NCBI GenBank assembly: GCA_904393575.1 | Contig: CAJFMZ010000003.1 | Span: 1-40,540 of the forward strand | Direction: 5' to 3' | DNA length: 40,540 bases | From: an uncultured Sellimonas sp. | GTDB taxonomy: Bacteria; Bacillota; Clostridia; Lachnospirales; Lachnospiraceae | Shown here: positions 1 to 9,168 of the stretch, piece after piece | How positions within the stretch are numbered: position 1 is the stretch's first letter | How the letters are laid out: each line of letters starts with the position of its first letter | Translations under genes and position numbers: made by a program | The notes under the pieces: model-generated | What the model saw: only the letters and a program-made list of their open reading frames with translations | What the model was told of the DNA's origin: nothing | Database searches by the model: none

Positions 1-24
1 ACCACATAATTGATATTATGTGGT
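1..24. other. Perfect inverted repeat at window edge
   Basis: A perfect 10-bp inverted repeat (ACCACATAAT / ATTATGTGGT) with a 4-nt TGAT spacer. It is AT-rich and followed by TTGTTTGT, so it may be the 3' part of a terminator for an upstream gene. It may equally be an operator, since it sits only about 35 bp before the first gene. The window edge prevents a decision. Confidence 0.5.
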
Positions 25-57
25 TGTTTGTATTACAGGAAATGGGGATGAGGATAT

Positions 58-492
58 ATGGAGAGGGGAATGTCCATCCTAAAACAGAAAGACATAGTAG
101 TCGTGCCAACGAAAGTCATGTTTCAAGATCACGGGATTCTGTTCACATCCGAAGAAGGCCCTTCCGGCAGCCTGGATGAGGACAGGATCTTATTGGCGTG
201 TCTGGAAAAAGAAGAAAAAGGAAGGAAAACACCTGTTAGAGTTCCGGTGGAAGATGTTTCCCAGGAGACAGAAGGACGAATTTTCCTCGGAACCATTTAC
301 GGCACCCAATGTGAGATCCGGACAGACCAGATCAAGATGACGGCAGGAAAACTTCTAATGGAAATCGTCCGTCATTATCCCTGGCTCTGGGTCGGAGATC
401 ATGAGTGCCTGGATTCCAAAGATCCGGGGAAATGGCGCAGGCTGCAGGAAATGGTAGAGCAGATGCGTGCCTGCAGCATCCTGTTTGGATAG
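58..492 (+). CDS. Hypothetical protein upstream of pilus operon
   Basis: This encodes a 144-aa soluble-looking protein with no signal peptide or membrane segment. I do not recognise the family. It is rich in charged residues, has a mid-region with beta-strand character, and ends in a Trp-rich helix-like stretch (YPWLWVGD, then KWRRLQEM). Two starts are possible: ATG 58, with a GGGGATGAGGAT purine stretch just upstream, or ATG 70, with GGAG six bases before it. It lies about 100 bp upstream of the large adhesin on the same strand and with no terminator between them, so it may be the first gene of the pilus operon. A regulatory or accessory role is possible, but nothing in the sequence proves one. 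Confidence 0.6.
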   Translation: MERGMSILKQKDIVVVPTKVMFQDHGILFTSEEGPSGSLDEDRILLACLEKEEKGRKTPVRVPVEDVSQETEGRIFLGTIYGTQCEIRTDQIKMTAGKLLMEIVRHYPWLWVGDHECLDSKDPGKWRRLQEMVEQMRACSILFG

Positions 493-598
493 AAAGAAAA
501 GGTTTTTATATCAAGAAAAGAAGAGAAAGGGGAGGACATCAAAACGCGATGAGACAGAACATAGAAAGAAGAAGGAAAGAAAGCAGGAGGAGGAGACC

Positions 599-3500
599 AT
601 GAAAAGTAAAAGAAGGAAGAGAATCATAGCAGTCATGCTTTGCATGGTTTTGGCATTCAGTACGGGGATCTCCACGATCGCAGAGGCAGAACCGGAAGCA
701 ACACCGGCGACAGTCGCAGCAGAGCCGGAAACAAAGGAAGCGGCGGTACAGTCGGCAGAGGCGGATGCACAGACGCAGGAAACACAGATACAACAGGAAA
801 CAACGTCAGAACCACAGACTCAGGAGGAGCCTCAGACTGCTGAAGAAAGCGGGCAGACAGAAACTGTACAGGCGGAGCAGAAACAGCAGAAAGCCCAGAC
901 GGAAGATGCGACTCGGACAGAAGAAGTACAGACGCAGGAAGAAACGGCTGGACAGGAGACGGAAACTCAGGGAAAAACAGCTGCGGAGACGAAAGAAGCG
1001 TCTGAGGAGCAGGGCGAAGAAACTGCAGATGGGGAAGAAGAAACAGAGGGCTCTCCTACATTTTCTACGTCTGTTGAAGCAGAGGATAAAAGTGCGACAG
1101 TACATATCAGTGCTGAAGAAGGAGTGTTCCCAGAAGGTACAACCGTTGTTGCAAAAAGAATTGACAGCTCTAATGCGGAGTATGGTCAGGTAGAAAAAAG
1201 CCTGGAAAATGAGACTGCAAAGAGTAACAAAGATGTCCTTGATTTTGTGGCTTATGATATTACATTCCGCGATGCAGAAGGTAACGAGATTGAGCCGGAA
1301 GGAGAAGTTCAGGTTTCTCTGGACTTCCATGATATGGAACTGGGAGGGACATCGAAAGAAGACAGTACAGTGAGTGTGATCCATATTAAGGATGATTTCA
1401 GTACGGAGACTGTCCAGAGTGACGTCGATCTTACAGGTGACCAGCTTAAGCAGGTAGAGTTTAAAGCGGATGAATTTTCTATTTATGCAGTGACGGCAGG
1501 AGGAATAGTAGAAACATATAGCAACGAAATTCAAGCAGGAGACTATGTAAGCATTGAATTTTGGGATAAAGAAACGAAGGAAGGAACCCAAGAAATTAAA
1601 TTTAGGAAGACTAATCAGTTAGCTCAAAATGACAGGGGGGTGCATATCCGAGTATATATTGATGATAACAGTGTGCTTGATGAAAAGTATGAGATAACGG
1701 AGCCGGAAAGTAGTGCGTTTGAAAATGGTCAAATTAATATGCAAACAACGGTACGTCCTGGAGAAAATTACTGGCTTAAACAAGCGTGCACATGGCAAAA
1801 GGCGAATGAAGACACAACTTCAACTTTTGGAGGTAGCGGCAGTACCGGACCTAATAAGGCAGGAAATGCGGGAGAATGGAATGTTTTGACAATTTATCTT
1901 ACTGCAAAGAAGCCAAATAAATCATGTACTCAGGAGGGTCAAGGGGAAAATGGAACCAAAGATATTTTAGTCGATTTATATAACTATAATACTGACAATT
2001 ATAATAATTACGTTGGTTTGAATAGAAATAGCCTTTTATTAAGAAGTGCATGGGGAAATTATAAAGCAGATAATTATAAATTTGATGCGGGTGCTTGGAA
2101 TATATCATGTGGAAAAACGGGAATATATTATGGGTTGGCATCAATGCAAAACGGGAATATAAACTTTACTCAAAACGCAGCATTTTTTGATACAGCATTT
2201 GATACTGCAAACAATAGTCAAAATATAGGTACGAAATATCCGGATGTCAAATTTAAATTCCTCTATGATGAGTCGACTAATGAGTACTCATATAATAGTG
2301 GAAGCAATCATGTGCATTTTGAGGAGTCAACGAATACGATTACACAATATAGCAATGCAGGGCCAAATACATTGTCCGATGGGACGGATTTTCAGAAAAG
2401 TGGATTTTTTCCATTTACTGATGAAAATGATAATATGACGGACTATGGCTTTGGCATGAGGATGGATGTCGATTTTCTGTTAACTAGCAATGGCACATTA
2501 GATGGAAAAGAGAATGGAACTCCAATGACCTTTCACTTTTCAGGTGATGATGATGTATGGGTATTCATTGATGGGAAATTAGTTCTTGATTTGGGTGGTT
2601 TACATTCAAGAAGAGGAGGAACTATTAATTTCAAAACGGGAGAAGTATCCTATGATAAGGTTACAAATGACCAGGGAACGGAAGTGGAACCAACTGCGGT
2701 GGAGGGCGGTGGACAACGTCCAGATACAGACTTTTTAACAAAGTTACAACCTGGTACACATAAGCTTACAATGTACTATCTTGAACGAGGCGGAAATGAT
2801 TCAAATTGTGAGATTAAGTTTAATCTTTTAGTAGTAAATAGAAAAGGCTCATTAGATTTTCAAAAGCAAGACGAGGAAGAAGCGCCGCTTAAAGGTGCAG
2901 TATTTGGATTGTATGAAACAAAGGAGATTACTGAGGAGACTATTCCGTATTTGACTGCTATTTCAGATGATAAGGGTAATGTATCCTTCGACATTAGTGA
3001 TTTAGAAACAACGAAAACTTATTATCTAAAAGAGATTTCAGCACCATTTGGGTATGTGACAGATGACAAGGTATACTCTGTGACAATTACTGAAGAAAAA
3101 AAGGATAGTACAAATATAAAAGTTATCGGTACCATTAAGGACATGCAAAATGGAAAGGTTATAAATGAAAAATATGTTTCAACGGGTGGGACAACTAGCG
3201 TTTCTGTTCAGAAAGAATGGGTAGATGGCTTGGTAAGAAAACCGGTATCAGTTTCTCTGTGGGCAAATGGAGAAAAAATAGAAGGTGAACAGTATACGGT
3301 TGAATTAAATGATAACAATAACTGGAAACATATTTGGCCCAACCTTCCGGGAGATACGTTCTATGAAGTAAAAGAAAATAATATTTCAGATGGAGTGGAA
3401 GTTACAACGGATGTGAGCGTGAATTATACAGTTGCTGGCGAGCCATATAGAATAACGCCATGTAATAACTTTGAATACGCTACGGATGAGAATACAGTTG

Positions 3501-4636
3501 TTATTATTTTCAAAAATAGTGAATATCATATTTGGACACCTGTAGAAATTTTGGATAAAACAAATTTTTATACAGTCCTTAACTCTATAAAAGGCAGTTC
3601 GGGACCAAAGATAACTGAGAAGAATACTAAATTTTATACAGGTAATAACGTCCAAGCGGGTTTTATGAATGATAATGATATTCAATTTTTCTATAATGAG
3701 GGGAAAATTAAGGTTGAATATGTTGCATCTAATGCTTGGTCATGGTTCTGTATTGGAAATTACAACATGGATGCAAATATTATATTGACTAATGGAATTG
3801 ATGAAGATGCAACGATTGATATTCCAGTGACCAAGATCTGGAAAGGGGATACATTACAATATTCGTTTGACACTGTAACGGTTCAGTTATATCAAAATGG
3901 CAAAGCCTCTAATGATCCAGTTCAGATCAAAGAATCAGAAGATTGGAAATATACATTTACAAATCTTCCATACTGGTATAAAGATCAACAAGGTAGCTAT
4001 AAGGCGTACGAATATACTGTTGAAGAAACAAAGGTTGGCAGCTTTTTTGTGGAAAACTGTAAAGACTGGCTTTTTACCGAGATATCAGGTAGTGCAGAAG
4101 AGGGATTTATCATTACAAATAACATACCAAAATTGTGGAACATTGAAAAGGTCAGCAGTACGAACCATGACTTGCGATTAGAGGGAGCAAAATTTACTCT
4201 TACTTCGCAGGAAACAGGAGGAAAAGATTACTATGGTTTGTCTGGGAAAGACGGAATAATAAGATGGTGGGAAACTGAAAGTGACATAGGAAATATGGAA
4301 AAAGCACTTTCGTTTGTTCCAGATGGTACGTATGTTTTAACAGAAACAAAAGCTCCTGAGGGATATCAGAAAAATGATACGACATGGACGATTATAATTA
4401 AAGATTTAGAGATTCAAAGTATCACAGCTAGTGATGGAAAAGCCATTAATTCAGGAGCATCTAACAGAGCGCAAAGTTCAAAAGATGTATATTTATATGA
4501 AAATGAACCACTGTATGAACTCCCATCAGCTGGCGGTCCAGGCATCTTTCTGTATACAATCGGTGGAGTACTGCTATTAATGGCAGGATCACTGATTCTA
4601 TATAATATGAAACGCGGGGAGGTGCTGAAAAAGTAG
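599..4636 (+). CDS. Fibro-slime/SpaA/Cna-B adhesin, LPXTG-anchored pilus tip
   Basis: Large cell-surface protein of 1345 aa, probably the tip or ancillary adhesin of the pilus encoded here. Start ATG 599 follows AGGAGGAGGA at good spacing, although the reading frame stays open further upstream. A signal peptide (KSKRRKR, hydrophobic core) is likely cut after Ala30. Residues about 31-150 are a Glu/Thr/Gln low-complexity stalk. A beta-domain follows to about 300. A fibro-slime/PA14-type domain lies around 590-750, with the GDDDVWVFIDGK motif near residue 648. Next come a SpaA-like prealbumin fold (about 750-850), Cna-B-like repeats (about 866 onward and 1075-1165) and a last SpaA domain with an LTETKAPEGY E-box (about 1180-1270). 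The sorting signal LPSAG (about 1308-1312), a membrane helix and a KRGEVLKK tail end the protein. The centre is strikingly AT-rich compared with both ends. Ligand unknown. Confidence 0.9.
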   Translation: MKSKRRKRIIAVMLCMVLAFSTGISTIAEAEPEATPATVAAEPETKEAAVQSAEADAQTQETQIQQETTSEPQTQEEPQTAEESGQTETVQAEQKQQKAQTEDATRTEEVQTQEETAGQETETQGKTAAETKEASEEQGEETADGEEETEGSPTFSTSVEAEDKSATVHISAEEGVFPEGTTVVAKRIDSSNAEYGQVEKSLENETAKSNKDVLDFVAYDITFRDAEGNEIEPEGEVQVSLDFHDMELGGTSKEDSTVSVIHIKDDFSTETVQSDVDLTGDQLKQVEFKADEFSIYAVTAGGIVETYSNEIQAGDYVSIEFWDKETKEGTQEIKFRKTNQLAQNDRGVHIRVYIDDNSVLDEKYEITEPESSAFENGQINMQTTVRPGENYWLKQACTWQKANEDTTSTFGGSGSTGPNKAGNAGEWNVLTIYLTAKKPNKSCTQEGQGENGTKDILVDLYNYNTDNYNNYVGLNRNSLLLRSAWGNYKADNYKFDAGAWNISCGKTGIYYGLASMQNGNINFTQNAAFFDTAFDTANNSQNIGTKYPDVKFKFLYDESTNEYSYNSGSNHVHFEESTNTITQYSNAGPNTLSDGTDFQKSGFFPFTDENDNMTDYGFGMRMDVDFLLTSNGTLDGKENGTPMTFHFSGDDDVWVFIDGKLVLDLGGLHSRRGGTINFKTGEVSYDKVTNDQGTEVEPTAVEGGGQRPDTDFLTKLQPGTHKLTMYYLERGGNDSNCEIKFNLLVVNRKGSLDFQKQDEEEAPLKGAVFGLYETKEITEETIPYLTAISDDKGNVSFDISDLETTKTYYLKEISAPFGYVTDDKVYSVTITEEKKDSTNIKVIGTIKDMQNGKVINEKYVSTGGTTSVSVQKEWVDGLVRKPVSVSLWANGEKIEGEQYTVELNDNNNWKHIWPNLPGDTFYEVKENNISDGVEVTTDVSVNYTVAGEPYRITPCNNFEYATDENTVVIIFKNSEYHIWTPVEILDKTNFYTVLNSIKGSSGPKITEKNTKFYTGNNVQAGFMNDNDIQFFYNEGKIKVEYVASNAWSWFCIGNYNMDANIILTNGIDEDATIDIPVTKIWKGDTLQYSFDTVTVQLYQNGKASNDPVQIKESEDWKYTFTNLPYWYKDQQGSYKAYEYTVEETKVGSFFVENCKDWLFTEISGSAEEGFIITNNIPKLWNIEKVSSTNHDLRLEGAKFTLTSQETGGKDYYGLSGKDGIIRWWETESDIGNMEKALSFVPDGTYVLTETKAPEGYQKNDTTWTIIIKDLEIQSITASDGKAINSGASNRAQSSKDVYLYENEPLYELPSAGGPGIFLYTIGGVLLLMAGSLILYNMKRGEVLKK

Positions 4637-4743
4637 GAGTATAGATAATTTATCAGCAAATCCACAAAGCAGAAGAGAACGACTGAAATAATGAGCATGC
4701 TGAAAGAATCGAGAAATTAGGAGTAAAAGAAAAGGAGAGAATT

Positions 4744-6105
4744 ATGAGGAAATTAAGAAAAGCAATGGCCTTGTTATTAACACTGGCTATGATAATGGGA
4801 TTATCAATGACGACTTTTGCAGCACCAGATTCTGACCCCACTACTAGCAATATTACAGTCAATGGTTTAGCAGCAGAAGATAAAGATACGACTGTTAATT
4901 TATATGCGGCAGTTACCTGGGATAAGCCAAACAGTACATGGGTGGTTGCGAATTGGGCAAAAAACTATATTAATACTGCTCAGAATCCATATACAATTAC
5001 CAATGCGGAAGGTCTTGTTGACGCAGTATCAGGTGATCCTACTTACACAACAACCTTATCACAAGGAAATAGTTCAGTTACATTTGAAAACATTCCGGTT
5101 GGAGCTTATGTAATTACGGCGAGTGGTGAGAAAGCTTCCTATGCGCCGATGGTAGCAGAAACCTATGATGAAGATGAAACTTACATGAAAGCCGAAGACG
5201 TAACGGTAACGGCGAAAACAGATGGATATGATCTGACCAAAGAGCAGATAGATGATAATTTTATTGCCAGAGGCGAAACAGTAACATTTAAAATTACCAC
5301 GACATTCCCAAGTTTTCCGGATCCTAATTCGTCTGATAATACTTACAAAATTGTAGATACTCCAGAAGGTTTAGACATTCAAGGAGTAACCTCCATTTTG
5401 ATTGGCGGTCAGGATGCTACTGTGCAGGGAAGTTATGATCAGAGTAAAGAGAATTATACAATTGATTTGAGCAGTAATATTGGAACTATGAATGAAAATG
5501 CAGGTAAAACCGTTGTTGTTACATATGAAGCGAAAGTGACAGCGGATAATGGGTATAGCAACACGGCCAATGCTTTCAGAAATGATCAGAATCTGGGAAC
5601 AGATAGCGAAAAAGGGTATACTGGCGATGTGAAAATCACAAAATATGAAGAAGATGGAAATACAGTTTTGAGTGGAGCAGAATTCAAGGTTTACCATGCT
5701 ACTAAGACCGAAGCAACAGAAGGAAATGTGGAAGCTCTTTATTTCGTGTTAGACAAGACAGGAGTTTATTATCTTGCTGAATCAACTGAAGAGGGAGCAA
5801 CTCAGAATATTGTAGCAACGAATGGAAGCGTACAAGTGAAAGGTTTGGAAGAAGGAAACTATTGGATTGAAGAGACAAAAGCACCAGATGGATACTCTAT
5901 AAATAATGATGGTGTGTCGGTTCAGATTGATGCGAATGAGAAAGAAAATGTACATATTGAAAAATTTTTGACAGATACCAAACTCGCAGCGCTTCCATCA
6001 ACCGGTGGCATCGGTACTACCATCTTCACCATCGGCGGCTGTGTCATCATGATCACTGCTGCTGGCCTGTACTTCGCAAGCCGCAGAAAACACGGTGAAA
6101 ACTAA
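4744..6105 (+). CDS. SpaA-type major pilin (shaft) with LPSTG signal
   Basis: 453-aa pilin, the likely polymerised shaft subunit for the two class C sortases just downstream. A signal peptide is probably cleaved around Ala26-Ala27 (SMTTFAAP). An N-terminal domain (about 35-150) is followed by a fimbrial isopeptide-formation D2-like domain (about 155-280) and a SpaA-type domain (about 290-400) that carries the E-box YWIEETKAPDGY. The sorting signal LPSTG is at 417-421, then a hydrophobic helix and an SRRKHGEN tail. I could not find a canonical VYPK pilin motif. A lysine near the N-terminal domain (WAKNY) is one possible linkage residue, but this is a guess. Base composition is AT-rich until the sorting signal, where it abruptly becomes GC-richer like the sortase genes. 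The RBS is AAAGGAGAG before ATG 4744. Confidence 0.9.
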   Translation: MRKLRKAMALLLTLAMIMGLSMTTFAAPDSDPTTSNITVNGLAAEDKDTTVNLYAAVTWDKPNSTWVVANWAKNYINTAQNPYTITNAEGLVDAVSGDPTYTTTLSQGNSSVTFENIPVGAYVITASGEKASYAPMVAETYDEDETYMKAEDVTVTAKTDGYDLTKEQIDDNFIARGETVTFKITTTFPSFPDPNSSDNTYKIVDTPEGLDIQGVTSILIGGQDATVQGSYDQSKENYTIDLSSNIGTMNENAGKTVVVTYEAKVTADNGYSNTANAFRNDQNLGTDSEKGYTGDVKITKYEEDGNTVLSGAEFKVYHATKTEATEGNVEALYFVLDKTGVYYLAESTEEGATQNIVATNGSVQVKGLEEGNYWIEETKAPDGYSINNDGVSVQIDANEKENVHIEKFLTDTKLAALPSTGGIGTTIFTIGGCVIMITAAGLYFASRRKHGEN

Positions 6106-6179
6106 ATTTTCGTTTTGATTCCTGACTGCTGACAGCAGAGCAATCAAACGTCTAAAACTGTACTACATACGGCAGAAGA

Positions 6180-6209
6180 CCGGAAGCGGGAAATCCTTTC
6201 CCGCTCCGG
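6180..6209 (+). other. Strong intercistronic hairpin between pilin and sortase
   Basis: A 9-bp perfect stem (AGCGGGAAA / TTTCCCGCT) with a 3-nt TCC loop, extended by CCGG/CCGG across a one-base bulge. It has no immediate U-run; TTCTTTTT occurs about 20 nt later. It lies in the longest gap of the operon, between the shaft pilin and the first sortase. It could protect the pilin mRNA 3' end or lower downstream expression, so that pilin outnumbers sortase. Hairpin seen; role inferred. Confidence 0.55.
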
Positions 6210-6286
6210 GAGACCTGCCGGATACATGCTTCTTTTTAGAGAAGAAGAAAGAAGAAAACGAAACTACAACAACAAGGAGAGCCCGG

Positions 6287-7210
6287 ATGAAACGAAAACG
6301 ACTGATTTTAACAATAACAATGATAATTCTTTTCCTGGCTGGTCTGTCCTTGCTGCTGTATCCTTTTGTGGCAAACCAGTGGAACAATTACCGGCAGCAG
6401 AGACTGATCCAGAGTTATCAGGAGACAGTCTCGCAAAAAGAAGAGGATGGAGAGATCGACTACGATGCAGAGTGGGAGAGAGCGAGGGCTTACAATGAAG
6501 CCCTGCTTCCGTCCATCCTCCCGGATTCCTTTGCGGTAGCGGAAGCTTCCGAGGAACCGGATGAGGAATACATGTCCTGTCTGAATATTGCAGGAGATGG
6601 AATGATGGGGACAGTAGAGATCCCAAAGATTGATGTGAATCTTCCGATTTATCATACCACTTCCGAGGAAGTGCTGGAAAAGGCGGCAGGACATCTGGAG
6701 GGGAGTTCTCTTCCGGTAGGTGGGGAGAGTACCCACGCCGTAATTTCCGCCCACCGGGGGCTGCCAAGTGCATCTCTGTTTACGGATCTGGACCAGTTGG
6801 AGGAAGGGGATCATTTCCTGATTCATGTGCTGGATGACACCCTCTGTTATGAGGTGGACCAGATTTCCGTGGTGGAACCAAAGGATACGGACGGCCTAGC
6901 TGTGGAGGATGGAAAGGATCTGGTGACACTTTTGACCTGTACACCGTATGGTGTCAACAGCCAGAGACTTTTGGTGCGCGGCCACCGGGTACCATATGTG
7001 CCGGAAGAGGTAGAAGGGGAACAGGCAAATGCCCTTTTTGGAACCAGTTTACATACCAACTATCTGCTCTGGGTAGTGGCAGGGCTTCTGGTGACGGCTG
7101 CTTTCATTGGATACCTGGCCTACAGGGATCGAAAGAAGAAGGGCGGTGGAGACGCAGCATCTACGTCCGGAACGCCAAAGAAAAGAAGAAGCCGCAGGAG
7201 GAGGGAATAA
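6287..7210 (+). CDS. Class C (pilin-polymerising) sortase 1
   Basis: Membrane transpeptidase of 307 aa that would join pilin subunits by cleaving LPXTG-type signals and forming isopeptide bonds. It has an N-terminal membrane helix (about 6-26) and a second near the C-terminus (about 250-270), the topology typical of class C sortases, followed by a Lys/Arg-rich tail. The catalytic residues are visible: His156 in SAHRG, Cys218 in TLLTCTPYG and Arg227 in QRLLVRG. Start ATG 6287 follows AAGGAG. It ends 3 bp before the second sortase. A lid motif (DPF/DPW type) of class C enzymes is not obvious in the region between the first helix and the catalytic domain. That region contains instead an acidic segment. 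Confidence 0.93.
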   Translation: MKRKRLILTITMIILFLAGLSLLLYPFVANQWNNYRQQRLIQSYQETVSQKEEDGEIDYDAEWERARAYNEALLPSILPDSFAVAEASEEPDEEYMSCLNIAGDGMMGTVEIPKIDVNLPIYHTTSEEVLEKAAGHLEGSSLPVGGESTHAVISAHRGLPSASLFTDLDQLEEGDHFLIHVLDDTLCYEVDQISVVEPKDTDGLAVEDGKDLVTLLTCTPYGVNSQRLLVRGHRVPYVPEEVEGEQANALFGTSLHTNYLLWVVAGLLVTAAFIGYLAYRDRKKKGGGDAASTSGTPKKRRSRRRRE

Positions 7211-7213
7211 CCG

Positions 7214-8095
7214 ATGAAGAAAAAGATTCCCGGCATCCTCTTCGGACTGATGTTTTTGATTGGATTTGGCATCCTGGTCTACCCCACAGTAGCGGACCAG
7301 TGGAATACCTATCGACAGAACCGGCTTATTTCTTCCTATGAAAATACGGTGGAAAAGATGGAGCCGGAGGACTTTACAAGAGAATGGGAAGCAGCCCGAA
7401 ACTTCAATGCCACGATTCCACAGAATAATATTTATGGTGATGTGTTTGGGGAAGATGGGGAAGAAACGGAAAATACAGCCTACTGGCAGGTATTAAATAT
7501 TGCGGGAGACGGAGTGATGGGGTATCTCTCCATCCCGAAAATCGATGTGAAGCTGTCCATTTATCATGGAACCTCCGATGAGGTCCTGCAGACGGGCATC
7601 GGACATCTGGATGGGACGGCCCTTCCGATCGGAGGGGAGAGCACTCACAGCGTACTGGCTGCTCACCGGGGACTGCCAAGTGCAAGGCTCTTTACAGATG
7701 TGGACCAGTTACAGGAGGGAGATCGGTTTTATATTCATGTGCTGGATGAAGTGCTGGCATATCAGGTGGATCAGATTCTGGACATGGTAGACAAAGATGA
7801 TCATGAAACACTGGAGAAGGCGCTTCAGACAGAAGAAGGAAAAGACTATGTGACCTTATTTACCTGTACTCCATACGGCGTCAATTCTCACCGGCTGTTA
7901 GTCCGGGGCGTGAGAGTGCCGTACAACGGGGAGGAAGATGTGAAACCTACGGCAGCAGAATCCATGCTGCAGTCCATACAGGATTACTATATGTTATATC
8001 TGCTTCTGGGGCTTGCGGTGACCTTCCTTGTTATCCTGCTTTTGCGGTTTTTGATGAAACCGAAACGGCAGGGAAAGGAAAAGAAGCAGGAGTAA
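7214..8095 (+). CDS. Class C (pilin-polymerising) sortase 2
   Basis: 293-aa paralogue of the preceding sortase with the same layout: N-terminal helix, catalytic beta-barrel, C-terminal helix (about 255-277) and basic tail. His151 (AAHRG), Cys218 (TLFTCTPYG) and Arg227 (HRLLVRG) are present, so it should be active. The N-terminal halves of the two enzymes are also alike (LxYPxVADQWNxYRQ in both). This points to a tandem duplication followed by divergence, and perhaps to division of labour between shaft polymerisation and tip or minor-subunit incorporation. Start ATG 7214 comes 3 bp after the stop of sortase 1, so the genes are probably translationally coupled. Confidence 0.93.
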   Translation: MKKKIPGILFGLMFLIGFGILVYPTVADQWNTYRQNRLISSYENTVEKMEPEDFTREWEAARNFNATIPQNNIYGDVFGEDGEETENTAYWQVLNIAGDGVMGYLSIPKIDVKLSIYHGTSDEVLQTGIGHLDGTALPIGGESTHSVLAAHRGLPSARLFTDVDQLQEGDRFYIHVLDEVLAYQVDQILDMVDKDDHETLEKALQTEEGKDYVTLFTCTPYGVNSHRLLVRGVRVPYNGEEDVKPTAAESMLQSIQDYYMLYLLLGLAVTFLVILLLRFLMKPKRQGKEKKQE

Positions 8096-8138
8096 CCGGA
8101 TCAGAGCAAAGTAAGAAGAGATCAGAGGAGGGTAACGA

Positions 8139-9155
8139 TTGAAGATGAGAAAACGAATCAGACAGGGAGGAGCAGTCGTGCTGGCTCTGGCGCTGGCATG
8201 GCAGACAGGGCTGGTTTCCCACGTTACGGCGGCAACGGCAGTTGAGACCGGCCGGAAATGTTCGGTGACGGTGGAGCTGGATGGCACCAGTGAAGAGCTG
8301 AAAAGCTTATCCATTCCGGTAAAGCTGTACCGTGTGGCGGAGGTCAGCGAAAGTGGAACGTATACGATGCTGCCGGGTTATGAGAGCCTGAAGCTTTCGG
8401 AGGCGGACAGTGACATGACTGCTCAGGAATGGGAAGAAAAGGCGAAAGAGGCATCCGGTCTTGTCAAGGAGCAGACGCCGGTAGCGGATGCCGGGCTTAC
8501 CGTAACCGGAGGCGCCGGGACAGCGGATGGCCTGACAATGGGAATGTATCTGGTGGAAGCAGAAGAAGTAGAGTCTCCGGAATATACCTACACCTTCAGC
8601 CCGTTTTTGTTATCCCTGCCAAACAATTACTATGGATCCGGCGGATCGGATGACTGGGTATATGACGTGACCACCGGACTGAAGCCGGAGCAGGAAGAGC
8701 GGATGGGGGATCTGGAGATTGAGAAGACGTTGACGTCCTATAATGCGACAGTCGGCGGAGCGACCTTTGTCTTTTCCGTGGAAGCGGTGAAAGAGGAGGA
8801 AGTGGTATACAGCGATGTAGTTTCCATGTCCTTTGACCAGGCGGGAACCAGGCAGGTGCTGGTGGAAGACATACCGGCGGGTTCTGAAGTGACAGTAACC
8901 GAGGTCTACAGCGGATCCAGTTACGAAAATACCGGTGCGGCCGCGCAGACAGTGGAAATTCTGGCGGATGGAACCAGTGGTTCTCCGGTACAGGTTTCCT
9001 TTACCAATGCATATGACCATGGCTTCAACGGCGGATCCGGTGTAGTAAACCATTTTGGCTATACGGAAGCGGAAGGTACACAGGATGCCGGACAGAGCGG
9101 TGAAGGTACCTGGGAATGGAACCAGCTTCGTGATAATACGGCTGTAGAGGAATAA
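8139..9155 (+). CDS. FctA-like secreted pilus/fibre subunit, no sorting signal
   Basis: 338-aa secreted protein. The probable start is TTG 8139, six bases after GGAGGG; an in-frame ATG at 8145 is spaced less well. The signal peptide has a long Ala/Leu core and an Ala-x-Ala type site near HVTAA. Residues about 35-190 look like a Streptococcus FctA-type pilin domain (VPVKLYRVAEV, then GLTMGMYLVEAE, then YTFSPFLLSLP). Residues about 195-290 are a second beta-domain ending in the VSFTNAYDH signature seen in pilin repeat domains. The C-terminus (VVNHFGYTEAEG, then GTWEWNQL) has no LPXTG motif, no membrane helix and no basic tail. It would therefore be released, or be carried by another subunit. 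It sits between the sortases and the TasA-like genes, so it may bridge the two systems. Confidence 0.75.
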   Translation: MKMRKRIRQGGAVVLALALAWQTGLVSHVTAATAVETGRKCSVTVELDGTSEELKSLSIPVKLYRVAEVSESGTYTMLPGYESLKLSEADSDMTAQEWEEKAKEASGLVKEQTPVADAGLTVTGGAGTADGLTMGMYLVEAEEVESPEYTYTFSPFLLSLPNNYYGSGGSDDWVYDVTTGLKPEQEERMGDLEIEKTLTSYNATVGGATFVFSVEAVKEEEVVYSDVVSMSFDQAGTRQVLVEDIPAGSEVTVTEVYSGSSYENTGAAAQTVEILADGTSGSPVQVSFTNAYDHGFNGGSGVVNHFGYTEAEGTQDAGQSGEGTWEWNQLRDNTAVEE

Positions 9156-9168
9156 AGGGGGAGACGAG

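Noticed and set aside
765..1050. Possible tandem DNA repeats in the adhesin stalk
   Set aside because: Low-complexity Glu/Thr/Gln coding without a clean repeated unit.
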